From contig QNRL01000011.1 of the NCBI GenBank assembly GCA_003315335.1, positions 1-64,000 of the forward strand: a stretch of DNA of 64,000 bases, given 5' to 3'. The notes beneath the pieces were generated by a model. It did not search any database and was not told the origin of the DNA. It saw nothing but the letters and a program-made list of their open reading frames with translations. Made by a program: the position numbers and the translations under genes. Positions 21,608 through 30,275 of the stretch are shown in pieces (the first letter of the stretch is position 1; each line of letters opens with the position of its first letter). This DNA comes from Pseudocitrobacter faecalis (lineage in GTDB: Bacteria > Pseudomonadota > Gammaproteobacteria > Enterobacterales > Enterobacteriaceae).

Positions 21608-22555
21608 TTATTTCAGTAACAGTTCAGCTGTGTCGCTATTCGTAACCAGACAATTAATATATTTTCCGCGCAGTGCGCCAATAATCCCACTGTATTTTTC
21701 TTCGCCCATAGCAATGCCGATAGAATAACGCGCCTGCTTTAATTTATTCATTTCGATTGAGAGCGTTTTTTCACTCATATTGGTCTCAACGGTGACACCG
21801 CGAATATCATAAAAGCGCGAGCAAATATCACCGGCGACCTGGCGGGCATTCAGGTCATCACTCTCTTCGCCGCCATAAAATGCATGCCAGTTCGCGCCAT
21901 CGCGAATGGCCGGTGAGCCAATCCCCACCAGGGCGACATCCAGATTATCCCAGTAGGCCGAGATGGTTTTAAAGTGCTGAGACTGCATGATCCCATTACG
22001 AATTAGCGGGTTATCCAGCAAGGCTGGAAAATCCGCGAGATGCGATTCGCCTTTCAGTTTTGCCGCTGCGCCGTAGGTTAATGTGTTCACGTGATAGCGG
22101 CTTTCGAGTTTTCCGGATGGCCCGCCGATAATCGGCACACAGATTAACTGCCGGGATTGCCCAGCCTGCGGTAGATTTTCGACCAGTGCACGTACTGCGC
22201 GGCCCCAGGAAAAACCAACAATATCACCCGGCTCCAGCAAACGATCCAACAACTGTGCGCCGTGTAACCCCATCACCGCCAGTTGCGCGTCTTCCTCTTC
22301 ATCATGACCTGACACTACCACGGCTTCTTTCAGACCAAACTTTTGCTTCAGTTGTTGCTCAAGCCAGAGATTTTCGTTGTAGTCATAATTGATAGCGATG
22401 GTGACAATACCCTGCTCACGGCCCCGTTTAAGCAAGCGGCTGATGGTGGTGCGATAAATTCCCAGCTCGCGGGCGATTTGCGCCTGAGTCATATCCTGCT
22501 CGTAATAGAGTTGGGCAATCTTCACAATCAAACGGATATCGTCACTGTTTTCCAT
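21608..22555 (-). CDS. sorC: Sorbose operon transcriptional regulator
   Basis: SorC is the prototype of the SorC/DeoR sugar-binding regulators and controls its own operon in Klebsiella. The 315 residues equal Klebsiella SorC. The helix-turn-helix is near 20-45 (MTQAQIARELGIYRTTISRLLKRG), followed by the sugar-phosphate-binding domain with GFSWGRAVRALV near 115-126. The start at 22555 has a strong AGGAGG at 22561-22566; an upstream ATG (22576) overlaps the operator and is disfavoured. First gene of sorCDFBAME. Confidence 0.93.
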   Translation of the reverse strand: MENSDDIRLIVKIAQLYYEQDMTQAQIARELGIYRTTISRLLKRGREQGIVTIAINYDYNENLWLEQQLKQKFGLKEAVVVSGHDEEEDAQLAVMGLHGAQLLDRLLEPGDIVGFSWGRAVRALVENLPQAGQSRQLICVPIIGGPSGKLESRYHVNTLTYGAAAKLKGESHLADFPALLDNPLIRNGIMQSQHFKTISAYWDNLDVALVGIGSPAIRDGANWHAFYGGEESDDLNARQVAGDICSRFYDIRGVTVETNMSEKTLSIEMNKLKQARYSIGIAMGEEKYSGIIGALRGKYINCLVTNSDTAELLLK

Positions 22556-22569
22556 CGCCGCCTCCTGAT

Positions 22570-22587
22570 TTTGCACATTTGTGCAAA
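22570..22587. promoter_or_regulatory. Palindromic operator in front of sorC
   Basis: TTTGCACATTTGTGCAAA is a perfect 8-2-8 inverted repeat just before the sorC ribosome site. Related copies occur at 22683-22694 (TTGCACATTTGT) and 22716-22727 (GCACA-GG-TGTGC). The repetition and position suggest SorC binding sites. Confidence 0.65.
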
Positions 22588-22682
22588 TATGCTTTTTAAC
22601 CGCTTGATCTGATATAACCCCATCACGCTGGCCTTTAAAAGCGATTTTTCACTCTTTACTCGGGCTGAAATGGCGCTTTCTC

Positions 22683-22727
22683 TTGCACATTTGTTTCTGT
22701 TCGTAGCAGTCATCAGCACAGGTGTGC
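22683..22727. promoter_or_regulatory. Two additional sor-type operator motifs
   Basis: A partial copy (TTGCACATTTGT, 22683-22694) and a 5-2-5 palindrome (GCACAGGTGTGC, 22716-22727) share the GCACA core of the operator at 22570-22587, upstream of the presumed sor promoter. A TGCAAAATTGCA palindrome at 22766-22777 may be related. The rest of the 348-base sorC-rluF gap holds both promoters; no other gene was seen. Confidence 0.5.
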
Positions 22728-22903
22728 AGGTATTCGTAATAGATTGATTATCTTGATTTTGACCATGCAAAATTGCAGCGGGTTTGTGGCGACACTTTTG
22801 TGATAAAAGGTGTGGTAGATCACATTTAATTTCGACGTTGCTGCATAACCCTGTTTTTCCTCGCTAAGAGGTAAGGTATATTCCGCGTTTTAGAGGAGAA
22901 CCT

Positions 22904-23776
22904 ATGCTGCCCGACTCATCCATCCGTTTAAATAAATACATCAGCGAAAGCGGAATTTGCTCTCGACGCGAAGCCGATCGCTATATCGAACAAGGTAACG
23001 TTTTCCTGAACGGTAAACGCGCCACCATTGGCGATCAGGTGAAGCCTGGCGACGTTGTAAAAGTAAACGGTCAGTTGATTGAGCCACGCGAGGCAGAAGA
23101 TCTGGTGCTGATCGCGCTGAATAAACCTGTGGGCATTGTCAGCACGACAGAAGATGGCGAGCGCGATAACATCGTCGATTTCGTCAACCACAGCAAGCGT
23201 GTGTTCCCGATTGGCCGCCTGGATAAAGATTCTCAGGGGCTGATTTTCCTCACCAACCACGGCGATCTGGTCAATAAGATCCTGCGTGCCGGTAACGATC
23301 ACGAAAAAGAGTATCTGGTCACGGTGGATAAACCGGTGACGGATGAGTTCGTGAGCGGTATGGCGGCGGGCGTACCGATTCTTGGTACGGTGACGAAGAA
23401 GTGCAAAGTAAAAAAAGAAGCGCCGTTTGTGTTTCGCATCACCCTGGTACAGGGGTTGAATCGTCAGATTCGTCGCATGTGTGAGCACTTTGGCTACGAA
23501 GTGAAGAAGCTGGAACGTACGCGCATTATGAACGTCAGCCTGAGCGGTATCCCACTCGGTGAATGGCGTGATTTAACCGATGATGAATTGATTGATCTGT
23601 TTAAGCTGATTGAAAACTCTTCCTCAGAAGCGAAGCCAAAAGCAAAGGCCAAACCGAAAACGGCGGGTATCAAACGTCCGGTGGTGAAGATAGAAAAAAC
23701 GGCTGAAAAAGCGAGCCGCCCGGCGTCCAACGGTAAGCGTTTTACCTCGCCGGGGCGTAAAAAAAAGGGGCGTTAA
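22904..23776 (+). CDS. rluF: 23S rRNA pseudouridine(2604) synthase
   Basis: RluF makes pseudouridine at position 2604 of 23S rRNA. The 290-residue protein matches E. coli RluF (YjbC): an S4 RNA-binding domain at about 7-66, then the RsuA-type synthase domain with catalytic Asp107 in [10 protein letters not shown]. The Lys-rich tail ([15 protein letters not shown] onward, about 238-290) is typical. ATG follows AGAGGAG. Convergent with yjbD, whose stop abuts it at 23777. Confidence 0.96.
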   Translation: MLPDSSIRLNKYISESGICSRREADRYIEQGNVFLNGKRATIGDQVKPGDVVKVNGQLIEPREAEDLVLIALNKPVGIVSTTEDGERDNIVDFVNHSKRVFPIGRLDKDSQGLIFLTNHGDLVNKILRAGNDHEKEYLVTVDKPVTDEFVSGMAAGVPILGTVTKKCKVKKEAPFVFRITLVQGLNRQIRRMCEHFGYEVKKLERTRIMNVSLSGIPLGEWRDLTDDELIDLFKLIENSSSEAKPKAKAKPKTAGIKRPVVKIEKTAEKASRPASNGKRFTSPGRKKKGR

Positions 23777-24049
23777 TCAGCGCCTGCCGCGCGTTGGCGT
23801 ATTCGCCGACCAGGAAAATGATGCTTCCGCATCCGGTTTATAAGCCTGCTTTTTCTTCAACTGGCGGGCTTTCTTCGCTTCAGCTTCGCGCTCAACCATC
23901 AGCTTATCGATATATTCCTTTTTGACGCTGTTCGTTTCAGCATTGGTCAACACGCGGCCATGTGCGATACGCGCACGGTCAAGCAGCGTTTTCAGTTCAC
24001 GCTGCTCGCGTTCGGTCATCTCTTTTTGGGTAATGCGGGGGAGTGCCAT
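23777..24049 (-). CDS. yjbD: Conserved protein YjbD (DUF3811)
   Basis: A 90-residue basic protein almost identical to E. coli YjbD, with an Arg/Lys/Glu-rich central helix (MVEREAEAKKARQLKKKQAY) that could form a coiled coil. Function unknown; no membrane segment. The 3' end touches rluF with no gap. Confidence 0.92.
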   Translation of the reverse strand: MALPRITQKEMTEREQRELKTLLDRARIAHGRVLTNAETNSVKKEYIDKLMVEREAEAKKARQLKKKQAYKPDAEASFSWSANTPTRGRR

Positions 24050-24198
24050 GGTGGTGCCCTCAGTTGGCCAGAGGCTCCAGTGTACGGGAAATTGTGCGAA
24101 AGAAACTAATTCTGAAAGCGCATCGCAGATTATTTATTTCCCTGGTGACGAATAAACGCTCCTGAATTAGCGTAATGCCTGTGTTTGGACAGGATATG

Positions 24199-24236
24199 TG
24201 AACATTACAAACAATGGATGTATAAAATTTTATACA
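24199..24236 (+). promoter_or_regulatory. Promoter and palindromic operator of the toxin-antitoxin pair
   Basis: A perfect 18-bp palindrome, TGTATAAAATTTTATACA (24219-24236), covers a likely -10 (TATAAA, 24221-24226). A TGAACA -35 lies at 24199-24204, 16 bases away. The palindrome ends 10 bases before the toxin start and touches its ribosome site, as expected for autorepression by antitoxin. Confidence 0.75.
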
Positions 24237-24246
24237 AGGATGTGTT

Positions 24247-24603
24247 ATGCTTTCTATCAGGCAAGCGTCGAGACCTATTGCCTGGGTCGGCCGGTCATTC
24301 GATGATTTATGCTGTTTTCCGGCAGAGGTGCGTAAAGAAGCAGGGTATCAGTTGCATCGTTTGCAGGCTGGTCTGGAAGCGGCAGACTGGAAACCGATGA
24401 CAGACATTGGGCCGGGTGTTGAAGAGGTACGATTACGGCATGTATGCGGGATTTATCGGATTATCTATTTTGCCCGCATGGAGGACGCTGTATATGTGTT
24501 GCACTGTTTCGGCAAAAAGACGCAGCGTACTTCTGAACAAGACAAACATATTGCAAAAGCCCGTTATCAGGCAGTACAGCAAGAGCTAAGGAACCGAAAA
24601 TGA
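24247..24603 (+). CDS. Type II toxin, RelE/HigB (Gp49-like) family
   Basis: The 118-residue protein resembles the phage-derived Gp49-like HigB toxins, ribosome-dependent mRNA interferases. Typical segments are FPAEVRKEAGYQLHRLQAG near 24-42, VEEVRLRHVCGIYRIIYFARMEDAVYVLHCFGKKTQRT near 59-96, with the basic C-terminal catalytic patch (FGKKTQ). ATG 24247 follows AAGGA by 6 bases. The gene precedes and overlaps its antitoxin by ATGA, the toxin-first order of higBA systems. Activity is inferred from family. Confidence 0.85.
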   Translation: MLSIRQASRPIAWVGRSFDDLCCFPAEVRKEAGYQLHRLQAGLEAADWKPMTDIGPGVEEVRLRHVCGIYRIIYFARMEDAVYVLHCFGKKTQRTSEQDKHIAKARYQAVQQELRNRK

Positions 24604-24938
24604 GCCCCTCCATTGATGTCAAAATCCAGCACGTGACGCCTGCGGATGCCAACATATTTTCTGAGCTGGGTTTTGGTGACGAGGAAGCCCAACGGCTCTA
24701 TCAGGATGCTGAACGAGAGGTTGAGCAACTTATTGCGCTCAAACAGCAACTGATGCAGGAAATTTCTGTCTGGATTAGCGAGCACAAACTGAAACAAGCT
24801 GACGCCGCCCTGAAATTAAATATTTCCCGACCACGGGTTTCGGACGTCGTGAACCATAAAACCAGTAAATTCACCCTGGACGCTTTAGTCATGATGTTGG
24901 TGAGGTTGGGGAAACCCGTCACACTGCAAATAGGTTAA
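24600..24938 (+). CDS. Type II antitoxin, HigA-like XRE family
   Basis: The 112-residue protein has a C-terminal helix-turn-helix near 62-100 (LKQADAALKLNISRPRVSDVVNHKTSKFTLDALV), matching the XRE-type antitoxins that pair with Gp49-like toxins. The N-terminal half is acidic and probably binds the toxin. Start overlaps the toxin stop. It most likely binds the palindrome at 24219-24236. No other gene is in the unit; a CCCGGCAAG hairpin lies at 24940-24962. Confidence 0.85.
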   Translation: MSPSIDVKIQHVTPADANIFSELGFGDEEAQRLYQDAEREVEQLIALKQQLMQEISVWISEHKLKQADAALKLNISRPRVSDVVNHKTSKFTLDALVMMLVRLGKPVTLQIG

Positions 24939-24969
24939 ACCCGGCAAGTTCACCTTACCGGGCCGCGAA

Positions 24970-25911
24970 TCATCCCTCTTTCACCGCATCCCGAGCCTTC
25001 TCATCAAGCGGCTTCCCGGACCAGTAACCCGCCAGTAGTGAGCCGGAGAGGTTATGCCACACGGAGAACAGTGCGCCAGGCAGCGCCGCGAGCGGGCCGA
25101 AGTAGATTTTACCCAGCGCAGCCGCCAGGCCGGAGTTTTGCATCCCCACTTCAATGGCCAGCGTACGACAGGTGGACTCATCAAAGCCAAACAGTTTCCC
25201 ACCCCAGTAGCCGCCGAGCAGGCCAATCGTGTTATGCAGAATAACGGCGATAATCACCACAAAACCGACCGAGGCAATGTGCGAAGCTGAACCGGCCACC
25301 ACGGCGCTGATAATTGCCAGAATGCACACCATTGAAAACGCAGGAAGAAAAGGCTCTACGGCTTTCACTACCCGTGGGAAGAGATGATGCACAATCAGCC
25401 CCAGGCCAATAGGGATCACCACAATTTGCAGAATGCTCAGCAGCATGCCCATCACGTCGACCTGAATATGCGCATCGACGTACAGACGGGTGAGTAATGG
25501 CGTGGCAATCACCCCAACCAGCGTAGAAACGGAGGAAATGGTGACTGATAGCGCGACGTCGCCTTTCGCCAGGTAAATCATCACGTTGGATGCAGTACCG
25601 CTCGCCACGCTGCCAACCAGCACCATGCCAGCAGAGAGTTCCGGCGGCATCTTAAACAGCAGCGCCAGCAGCCACGCGGCGAGAGGCATCACCAGATAGT
25701 GCAGGAAAATCCCCGCCGCAACCGGCGCCGGGCGTGAAAGTACGCGTTTAAAGTCGTCCACTTTGAGATGCACGCCCATGCCGAACATAATCAGCATTAG
25801 CAAAGTGGGAACCCACGGGCCGATGGCGGTAAAGGTGGGAGGCGTGTAATAAGCGATAACAGAGAGCAGCAGCGCCCATAACGGGAACAGCCGGGTCAGA
25901 ACAGCGAGCAT
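24970..25911 (-). CDS. panS: BASS-family transporter, probable PanS
   Basis: The 313-residue protein has about nine to ten membrane segments and belongs to the bile acid:Na+ symporter superfamily. Family blocks include [19 protein letters not shown] near 44-62, [19 protein letters not shown] near 99-117, and [14 protein letters not shown] near 256-269. Salmonella PanS of this family moves ketopantoate/pantoate across the inner membrane; I assign that by resemblance, not by a specific motif. ATG has AAGGAATACAAC upstream. It follows lysC on the same strand but behind a terminator, so it is separately transcribed or read through. Confidence 0.75.
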   Translation of the reverse strand: MLAVLTRLFPLWALLLSVIAYYTPPTFTAIGPWVPTLLMLIMFGMGVHLKVDDFKRVLSRPAPVAAGIFLHYLVMPLAAWLLALLFKMPPELSAGMVLVGSVASGTASNVMIYLAKGDVALSVTISSVSTLVGVIATPLLTRLYVDAHIQVDVMGMLLSILQIVVIPIGLGLIVHHLFPRVVKAVEPFLPAFSMVCILAIISAVVAGSASHIASVGFVVIIAVILHNTIGLLGGYWGGKLFGFDESTCRTLAIEVGMQNSGLAAALGKIYFGPLAALPGALFSVWHNLSGSLLAGYWSGKPLDEKARDAVKEG

Positions 25912-25949
25912 GTTGTATTCCTTGCGATAGTGTTGTGTTTGCGTTTTTT

Positions 25950-25977
25950 ATAAAAATGGCCGGGATCGAGCCCGGCC
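25950..25977 (-). terminator. Intrinsic terminator of lysC
   Basis: On the minus strand GGCCGGG pairs with CCCGGCC around CTCGAT and is followed by ATTTTTATAAAAAA. Confidence 0.88.
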
Positions 25978-26006
25978 AGAGGTATTGTTTATCGCGTGGA
26001 AGGATA

Positions 26007-27356
26007 TTATTCAAACAAATTATGATGCAGTTTCTGCACAACCTGTTCGGCTTCGCTACCGGGTACCAGGAAGCACAGGTTATGGCTGGAAGCACCGTAG
26101 CAAATCATGCGGATATTGAACGGTTCCATCACGCCGAACACCTCTTTACCTACGCCGCAGGCTTTAGAGAGGTCGTTACCAATCAGCGCGACCAGCGCGA
26201 GATTCTCTTCCACTTCGACGCGGCACAGTTCGGAAAGCTCCATCAGCAGCGACTGCGTCAGTAAGGTATCGCCGGTGGAGGTTGAACCAGTGGTATCCAG
26301 CGTTAACGCCACGCTCACTTCCGAGGTGGTGATCAAATCCACCGAAATATTATGACGCGCCAGAATGCCGAAAACTTCCGCCAGGAAACCGCGCGAGTGC
26401 AGCATATTGAGGCTATGCAGGGTCACCAGCGTTTGTTTACGACGCAGAGCCAATGCGCGGAACAGCGGCGGGTTTTGGGTTTTATTGCACACCAGCGTGC
26501 CGCCCGCTTTCGGATCTTTGCTTGAGCCAACAAACACCGGGATATCGCTGCGCACGGCAGGCAGCAGCGTGGCAGGGTGTAACACTTTCGCGCCGAAGGT
26601 CGCCATTTCGGCGGCTTCTTCAAAAGCGATTTCATCAATGCGTTTTGCCGTCGGGACAACGCGCGGGTCGGTGGTATAGATGCCCGGCACATCCGTCCAG
26701 ATATCGACACGGGTTGCGTGCAGCGCTTCACCCAGCAGTGCCGCAGTGTAGTCGCTGCCGCCACGCCCCAGTGTGGTGGTGCGGCCTTTGGCTTCGCTGC
26801 CGATAAAGCCCTGCGTGATGACCATACCTTCAGCAAGACGCGGGGCTAGTTGCTGCGTCGCCAGCTCAGAAAGCGCTGCGACGTCAGGCTCAGCGCGGCC
26901 AAAGCGGTCGCTGGTACGCATGACCTTACGCACGTCAAACCACTGCGCCTGCACATCGCGCTGGCGCAGCACTTCAACAAATAACAGGGTCGACATCAGT
27001 TCGCCATGGCTGACCAGTTCATCGGTCAGGGCGGTTGAGGTGGCCAGAGAAGCCGCTTCCGCAAGCGTGGTGATATTTTCCAGCAGGCGTTCCACTTCTT
27101 CACGAATGACGTTTGGGTTCGCCAGGCGCTCCAGAATCGAGAACTGTATTTTGCGAATAGCATCCAGTTTGGCGAAGCGTTCGGTGGCTTCCAGCCCTTC
27201 GGCCAGCGCAACCAGCAGATTGGTCACGCCTGCGGAGGCGGAGAGCACCACTAAACGAACATTAGGGTCAGAGAGAACCACGTCCGCGCTGCGGTTCATG
27301 GCATCAAAATCGGCTACGCTGGTGCCGCCAAATTTGGCGACGACAAAATCTGTCAT
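26007..27356 (-). CDS. lysC: Lysine-sensitive aspartokinase III
   Basis: LysC phosphorylates aspartate, the first step to lysine, threonine, methionine and isoleucine. It has 449 residues as in E. coli. The kinase domain carries KFGGTSV (Lys8) and TTLGRGGSDYTA near 198-209; two ACT domains follow (about 310-449) that bind lysine. The ATG at 27356 gives the E. coli N-terminus length; an upstream start would read into the leader. Expression is controlled by the lysine riboswitch directly upstream. Confidence 0.97.
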   Translation of the reverse strand: MTDFVVAKFGGTSVADFDAMNRSADVVLSDPNVRLVVLSASAGVTNLLVALAEGLEATERFAKLDAIRKIQFSILERLANPNVIREEVERLLENITTLAEAASLATSTALTDELVSHGELMSTLLFVEVLRQRDVQAQWFDVRKVMRTSDRFGRAEPDVAALSELATQQLAPRLAEGMVITQGFIGSEAKGRTTTLGRGGSDYTAALLGEALHATRVDIWTDVPGIYTTDPRVVPTAKRIDEIAFEEAAEMATFGAKVLHPATLLPAVRSDIPVFVGSSKDPKAGGTLVCNKTQNPPLFRALALRRKQTLVTLHSLNMLHSRGFLAEVFGILARHNISVDLITTSEVSVALTLDTTGSTSTGDTLLTQSLLMELSELCRVEVEENLALVALIGNDLSKACGVGKEVFGVMEPFNIRMICYGASSHNLCFLVPGSEAEQVVQKLHHNLFE

Positions 27357-27443
27357 TGTGTACTGCCTCGTGTCAGGGGTTCCTTTTTTCAGCCTTGGCA
27401 CAAGGGAAGAGCGGTATACAGGGGGACGCAGAAACTACGATTT

Positions 27444-27655
27444 CCCCAGAAGTGCTCCACCTTGCGAAACGCCGGACTGCCAACGTTTCTGGTGACAACC
27501 CAGGGGATTCAGCCCCTGTAGCCGATAGCGAACGTGACCAGGCGTTCAGCCACCTCGGCGTTGCTCCCCCTCACGTATCTTTCGCGGACTGGCTCCTGAA
27601 ATACGATTACCTGGGCAACGCGCCTCTTCTGGCCTGCGCCATGCGCAGGTAGTGC
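27444..27655 (-). ncRNA. Lysine riboswitch (L box) of lysC
   Basis: The minus-strand leader carries conserved lysine-riboswitch elements in the right order: CTACCTGCGC with its GCGCAGG partner, GCCAGAAGAGGCGCGTTGCC, AGGAGCCAGTCC, AGGGGGAGCAACGCCGAGG, GGCTACAGGGGCTGAATCCC and the closing GGTGGAGCACTTCTGG. It begins just after the promoter and ends about 90 bases before lysC. Lysine binding is known to reduce lysC translation and promote mRNA decay in E. coli. Confidence 0.95.
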
Positions 27656-27660
27656 CTTTA

Positions 27661-27689
27661 TAAATAAAGGCTTAAGCCACCCCTGTCAA
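27661..27689 (-). promoter_or_regulatory. lysC promoter
   Basis: On the minus strand TTGACA (27684-27689) and TATTTA (27661-27666) are 17 bases apart, just upstream of the lysine riboswitch. Confidence 0.8.
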
Positions 27690-27870
27690 CGCTGGGGTTA
27701 TGCGGATTTTTCATGCAAAAAGGGGTGTCAGAAAAATCGCTTATGACAGCTATACTTTTTGCGTCTTCATGCCTTGTTTGTTGCCTGTAACACTAAAACG
27801 ATCACAAATTTTTGTAACAGGCGCTACAATCGAGGGCAGTAACGATTCTCAAATCAGAAGGGTATTGCTA

Positions 27871-29520
27871 ATGAAAAATATCAACCCAACGCAGACCGCT
27901 GCGTGGCAGGCACTACAGAAACACTTCGATGAAATGAAAGATGTCACTATTGCCGAGCTGTTTGCCAAAGATAGCGACCGTTTCAGCAAGTTTTCCGCTA
28001 CGTTTGACGATCTGATGCTGGTGGATTTCTCTAAAAACCGCATCACGGAAGAAACCCTGAGCAAACTGCAGGATCTGGCGAAAGAGACCGATCTGAGCGG
28101 TGCGATTAAGTCGATGTTCTCCGGTGAGAAGATTAACCGTACCGAAGATCGCGCCGTGCTGCACGTGGCGCTGCGTAACCGCAGCAATACCCCGATTATC
28201 GTTGACGGCAAAGACGTGATGCCGGAAGTGAATGCCGTACTGGATAAAATGAAAGGTTTCTCTGAAGCCATCATCTCCGGTAGCTGGAAAGGGTATACCG
28301 GTAAAGCGATCACTGATGTGGTCAACATCGGTATCGGTGGTTCTGACCTCGGCCCGTTCATGGTGACCGAAGCACTGCGTCCGTACAAAAATCATCTGAA
28401 TATGCACTTTGTGTCTAACGTCGATGGTACTCACATCGCGGAAGTGCTGAAAACCGTTAACCCGGAAACCACGCTGTTCCTGGTGGCGTCAAAAACCTTC
28501 ACCACGCAAGAAACCATGACCAACGCCCACAGCGCGCGCGACTGGTTCCTGGAAACCGCGGGCGATCAAAAACACGTGGCGAAACACTTCGCAGCGCTCT
28601 CCACCAACGCCAAAGCGGTGGGCGAATTTGGTATTGATACCGCCAACATGTTCGAATTCTGGGACTGGGTCGGTGGACGTTACTCGCTGTGGTCAGCTAT
28701 CGGTCTGTCTATTATTCTCTCCGTGGGCTTCGACAACTTTGTTGAACTGCTCTCCGGCGCACACGCGATGGACAAACACTTCTCCACCACGCCTGCTGAG
28801 AAAAACCTGCCGGTTCTGCTGGCGCTGATCGGCATCTGGTACAACAACTTCTTCGGCGCAGAAACTGAAGCGATTCTGCCGTATGACCAGTATATGCACC
28901 GTTTCGCGGCATACTTCCAGCAGGGCAACATGGAGTCCAACGGTAAGTATGTTGACCGCAACGGCAATAAAGTGGCGCATCAAACTGGCCCAATCATCTG
29001 GGGCGAACCGGGTACCAACGGTCAGCATGCGTTCTATCAGCTGATTCACCAGGGCACCAAAATGGTTCCTTGTGACTTCATCGCACCGGCGATTACCCAC
29101 AATCCACTTTCCGATCACCATCAGAAACTGCTGTCTAACTTCTTCGCTCAGACCGAAGCGCTGGCATTCGGCAAATCTCGCGAAGTGGTTGAACAGGAAT
29201 ATCGCGATCAGGGTAAAGATCCGGCTACGCTGGAACACGTTGTGCCGTTCAAAGTGTTCGAAGGCAACCGCCCGACCAACTCCATCCTGCTGCGCGAAAT
29301 CACGCCGTTCAGCCTGGGCGCGTTGATTGCGCTGTATGAGCACAAAATCTTTACTCAGGGCGCTATCCTGAACATCTTCACCTTCGACCAGTGGGGCGTT
29401 GAGCTGGGTAAACAGCTGGCAAACCGTATTCTGCCGGAACTGAAAGATGGTAGCGAAATTAGCAGCCACGACAGCTCTACCAACGGCCTGATTAACCGTT
29501 ATAAATCCTGGCGTGCATAA
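27871..29520 (+). CDS. pgi: Glucose-6-phosphate isomerase
   Basis: Pgi interconverts glucose 6-phosphate and fructose 6-phosphate. The 549 residues equal E. coli Pgi. Signature segments are [16 protein letters not shown] near 150-165, the active-site Glu in [23 protein letters not shown], and [12 protein letters not shown] with the catalytic Lys near the C-terminus. The open frame extends upstream, but ATG 27871 follows AGAAGGG and matches known N-termini. Cytosolic, monocistronic, with its own terminator. Confidence 0.98.
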   Translation: MKNINPTQTAAWQALQKHFDEMKDVTIAELFAKDSDRFSKFSATFDDLMLVDFSKNRITEETLSKLQDLAKETDLSGAIKSMFSGEKINRTEDRAVLHVALRNRSNTPIIVDGKDVMPEVNAVLDKMKGFSEAIISGSWKGYTGKAITDVVNIGIGGSDLGPFMVTEALRPYKNHLNMHFVSNVDGTHIAEVLKTVNPETTLFLVASKTFTTQETMTNAHSARDWFLETAGDQKHVAKHFAALSTNAKAVGEFGIDTANMFEFWDWVGGRYSLWSAIGLSIILSVGFDNFVELLSGAHAMDKHFSTTPAEKNLPVLLALIGIWYNNFFGAETEAILPYDQYMHRFAAYFQQGNMESNGKYVDRNGNKVAHQTGPIIWGEPGTNGQHAFYQLIHQGTKMVPCDFIAPAITHNPLSDHHQKLLSNFFAQTEALAFGKSREVVEQEYRDQGKDPATLEHVVPFKVFEGNRPTNSILLREITPFSLGALIALYEHKIFTQGAILNIFTFDQWGVELGKQLANRILPELKDGSEISSHDSSTNGLINRYKSWRA

Positions 29521-29536
29521 GTCGTCTTAATCTGAA

Positions 29537-29564
29537 AATGCCGGCGTAATAGCCGGCATTTTTT
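29537..29564 (+). terminator. Intrinsic terminator after pgi
   Basis: AATGCCGGC pairs with GCCGGCATT around GTAATA, with a T run. Confidence 0.94.
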
Positions 29565-29970
29565 ATCGGATAAATCCCCTTGTCCGTGATCTCAGCTGAA
29601 AATTACCGATGAGCATATTCCTAAAACATAAATAGACCTGAATTAAACAAGGTCTTATTTTAGGAAAATACGTAGGTTGATAATAACAAGGTTTATCATA
29701 ACCTTATGATTTAACGTAATTTATAACCAATAAATAATACTTATTTTTTTATTTTTTCTCATTTTCTTAAAATCTGAACCCCTCTTCCCTTAACGCTAAT
29801 TCCCGGTATTGAGTTGTGTATACTCGATGACGCCTGAATATTTCAGGTATACCCGCTTATTTTCAGGTTGTATGTGCGTGAGCCACGCATGTATTACATG
29901 CTGACTTTCATTCTGCAACCCGGAATTCCCAGGGTATGTACCTCCATTTATTCAATGAAGGGAAATTGTT
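29565..29970 (+). promoter_or_regulatory. Long regulatory leader of yjbEFGH with Rcs-like boxes
   Basis: This 406-base AT-rich gap holds no gene. TGAGCATATTCCTA (29610-29623) and TTAGGAAAATACGTA (29660-29674) resemble the RcsAB box. A discontinuous dyad (CCTAAAA/TTTTAGG and AGACCT/AGGTCT) spans 29620-29664. An AAGGTT/AACCTT hairpin lies at 29688-29705, and a CCTGAATATTTCAGG palindrome at 29833-29847. RcsCDB control of yjbE is known in E. coli; the box positions are my reading. Confidence 0.55.
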
Positions 29971-30213
29971 ATGAAGAAAATCCTCTATGGCATTTTTGCC
30001 ATATCTGCGTTTGCGGCGGCATCCGCGTCAGCGGCACCGGTGGAAACCGGTGATGCGGCGGGCTCTGCGGCGACGTCTGTCTCCGCGGGGAGTTCTACCG
30101 CGACCAGCGCCAGCACCGTGAGTTCTGCGGTGGGTGTCGCGCTGGCAGCGACAGGTGGCGGTGATGGCTCCAATACCGGAACCACGACCACCACAACAAC
30201 CAGTACCCAGTAA
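29971..30213 (+). CDS. yjbE: Small secreted protein YjbE
   Basis: An 80-residue exported protein: signal peptide about 1-21 ([20 protein letters not shown]) cleaved near AAP, then a low-complexity mature part rich in Ser, Thr, Ala and Gly ending in a poly-Thr tract. It closely matches E. coli YjbE. The yjbEFGH operon is linked to production of an exopolysaccharide under Rcs control. ATG follows GAAGGGAAATTGTT. A UUCG-loop hairpin behind it separates yjbE from yjbF. Confidence 0.93.
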   Translation: MKKILYGIFAISAFAAASASAAPVETGDAAGSAATSVSAGSSTATSASTVSSAVGVALAATGGGDGSNTGTTTTTTTSTQ

Positions 30214-30230
30214 TACGGGTGCGTTTACCC

Positions 30231-30257
30231 ATAACCACACTTCGGTGTGGTTATTTT
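30231..30257 (+). terminator. Hairpin (attenuator) between yjbE and yjbF
   Basis: AACCACAC pairs with GTGTGGTT around TTCG, followed by ATTTT. It sits in the 62-base gap, so it may partly terminate and favour yjbE over yjbFGH. Confidence 0.75.
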
Positions 30258-30275
30258 GCCCCTCGGAGAAACGTC

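Noticed and set aside
22811-22824. CRP-like TGTGGTAGATCACA upstream of rluF
   Set aside because: The half-sites are four bases apart instead of six and the left half has a mismatch.
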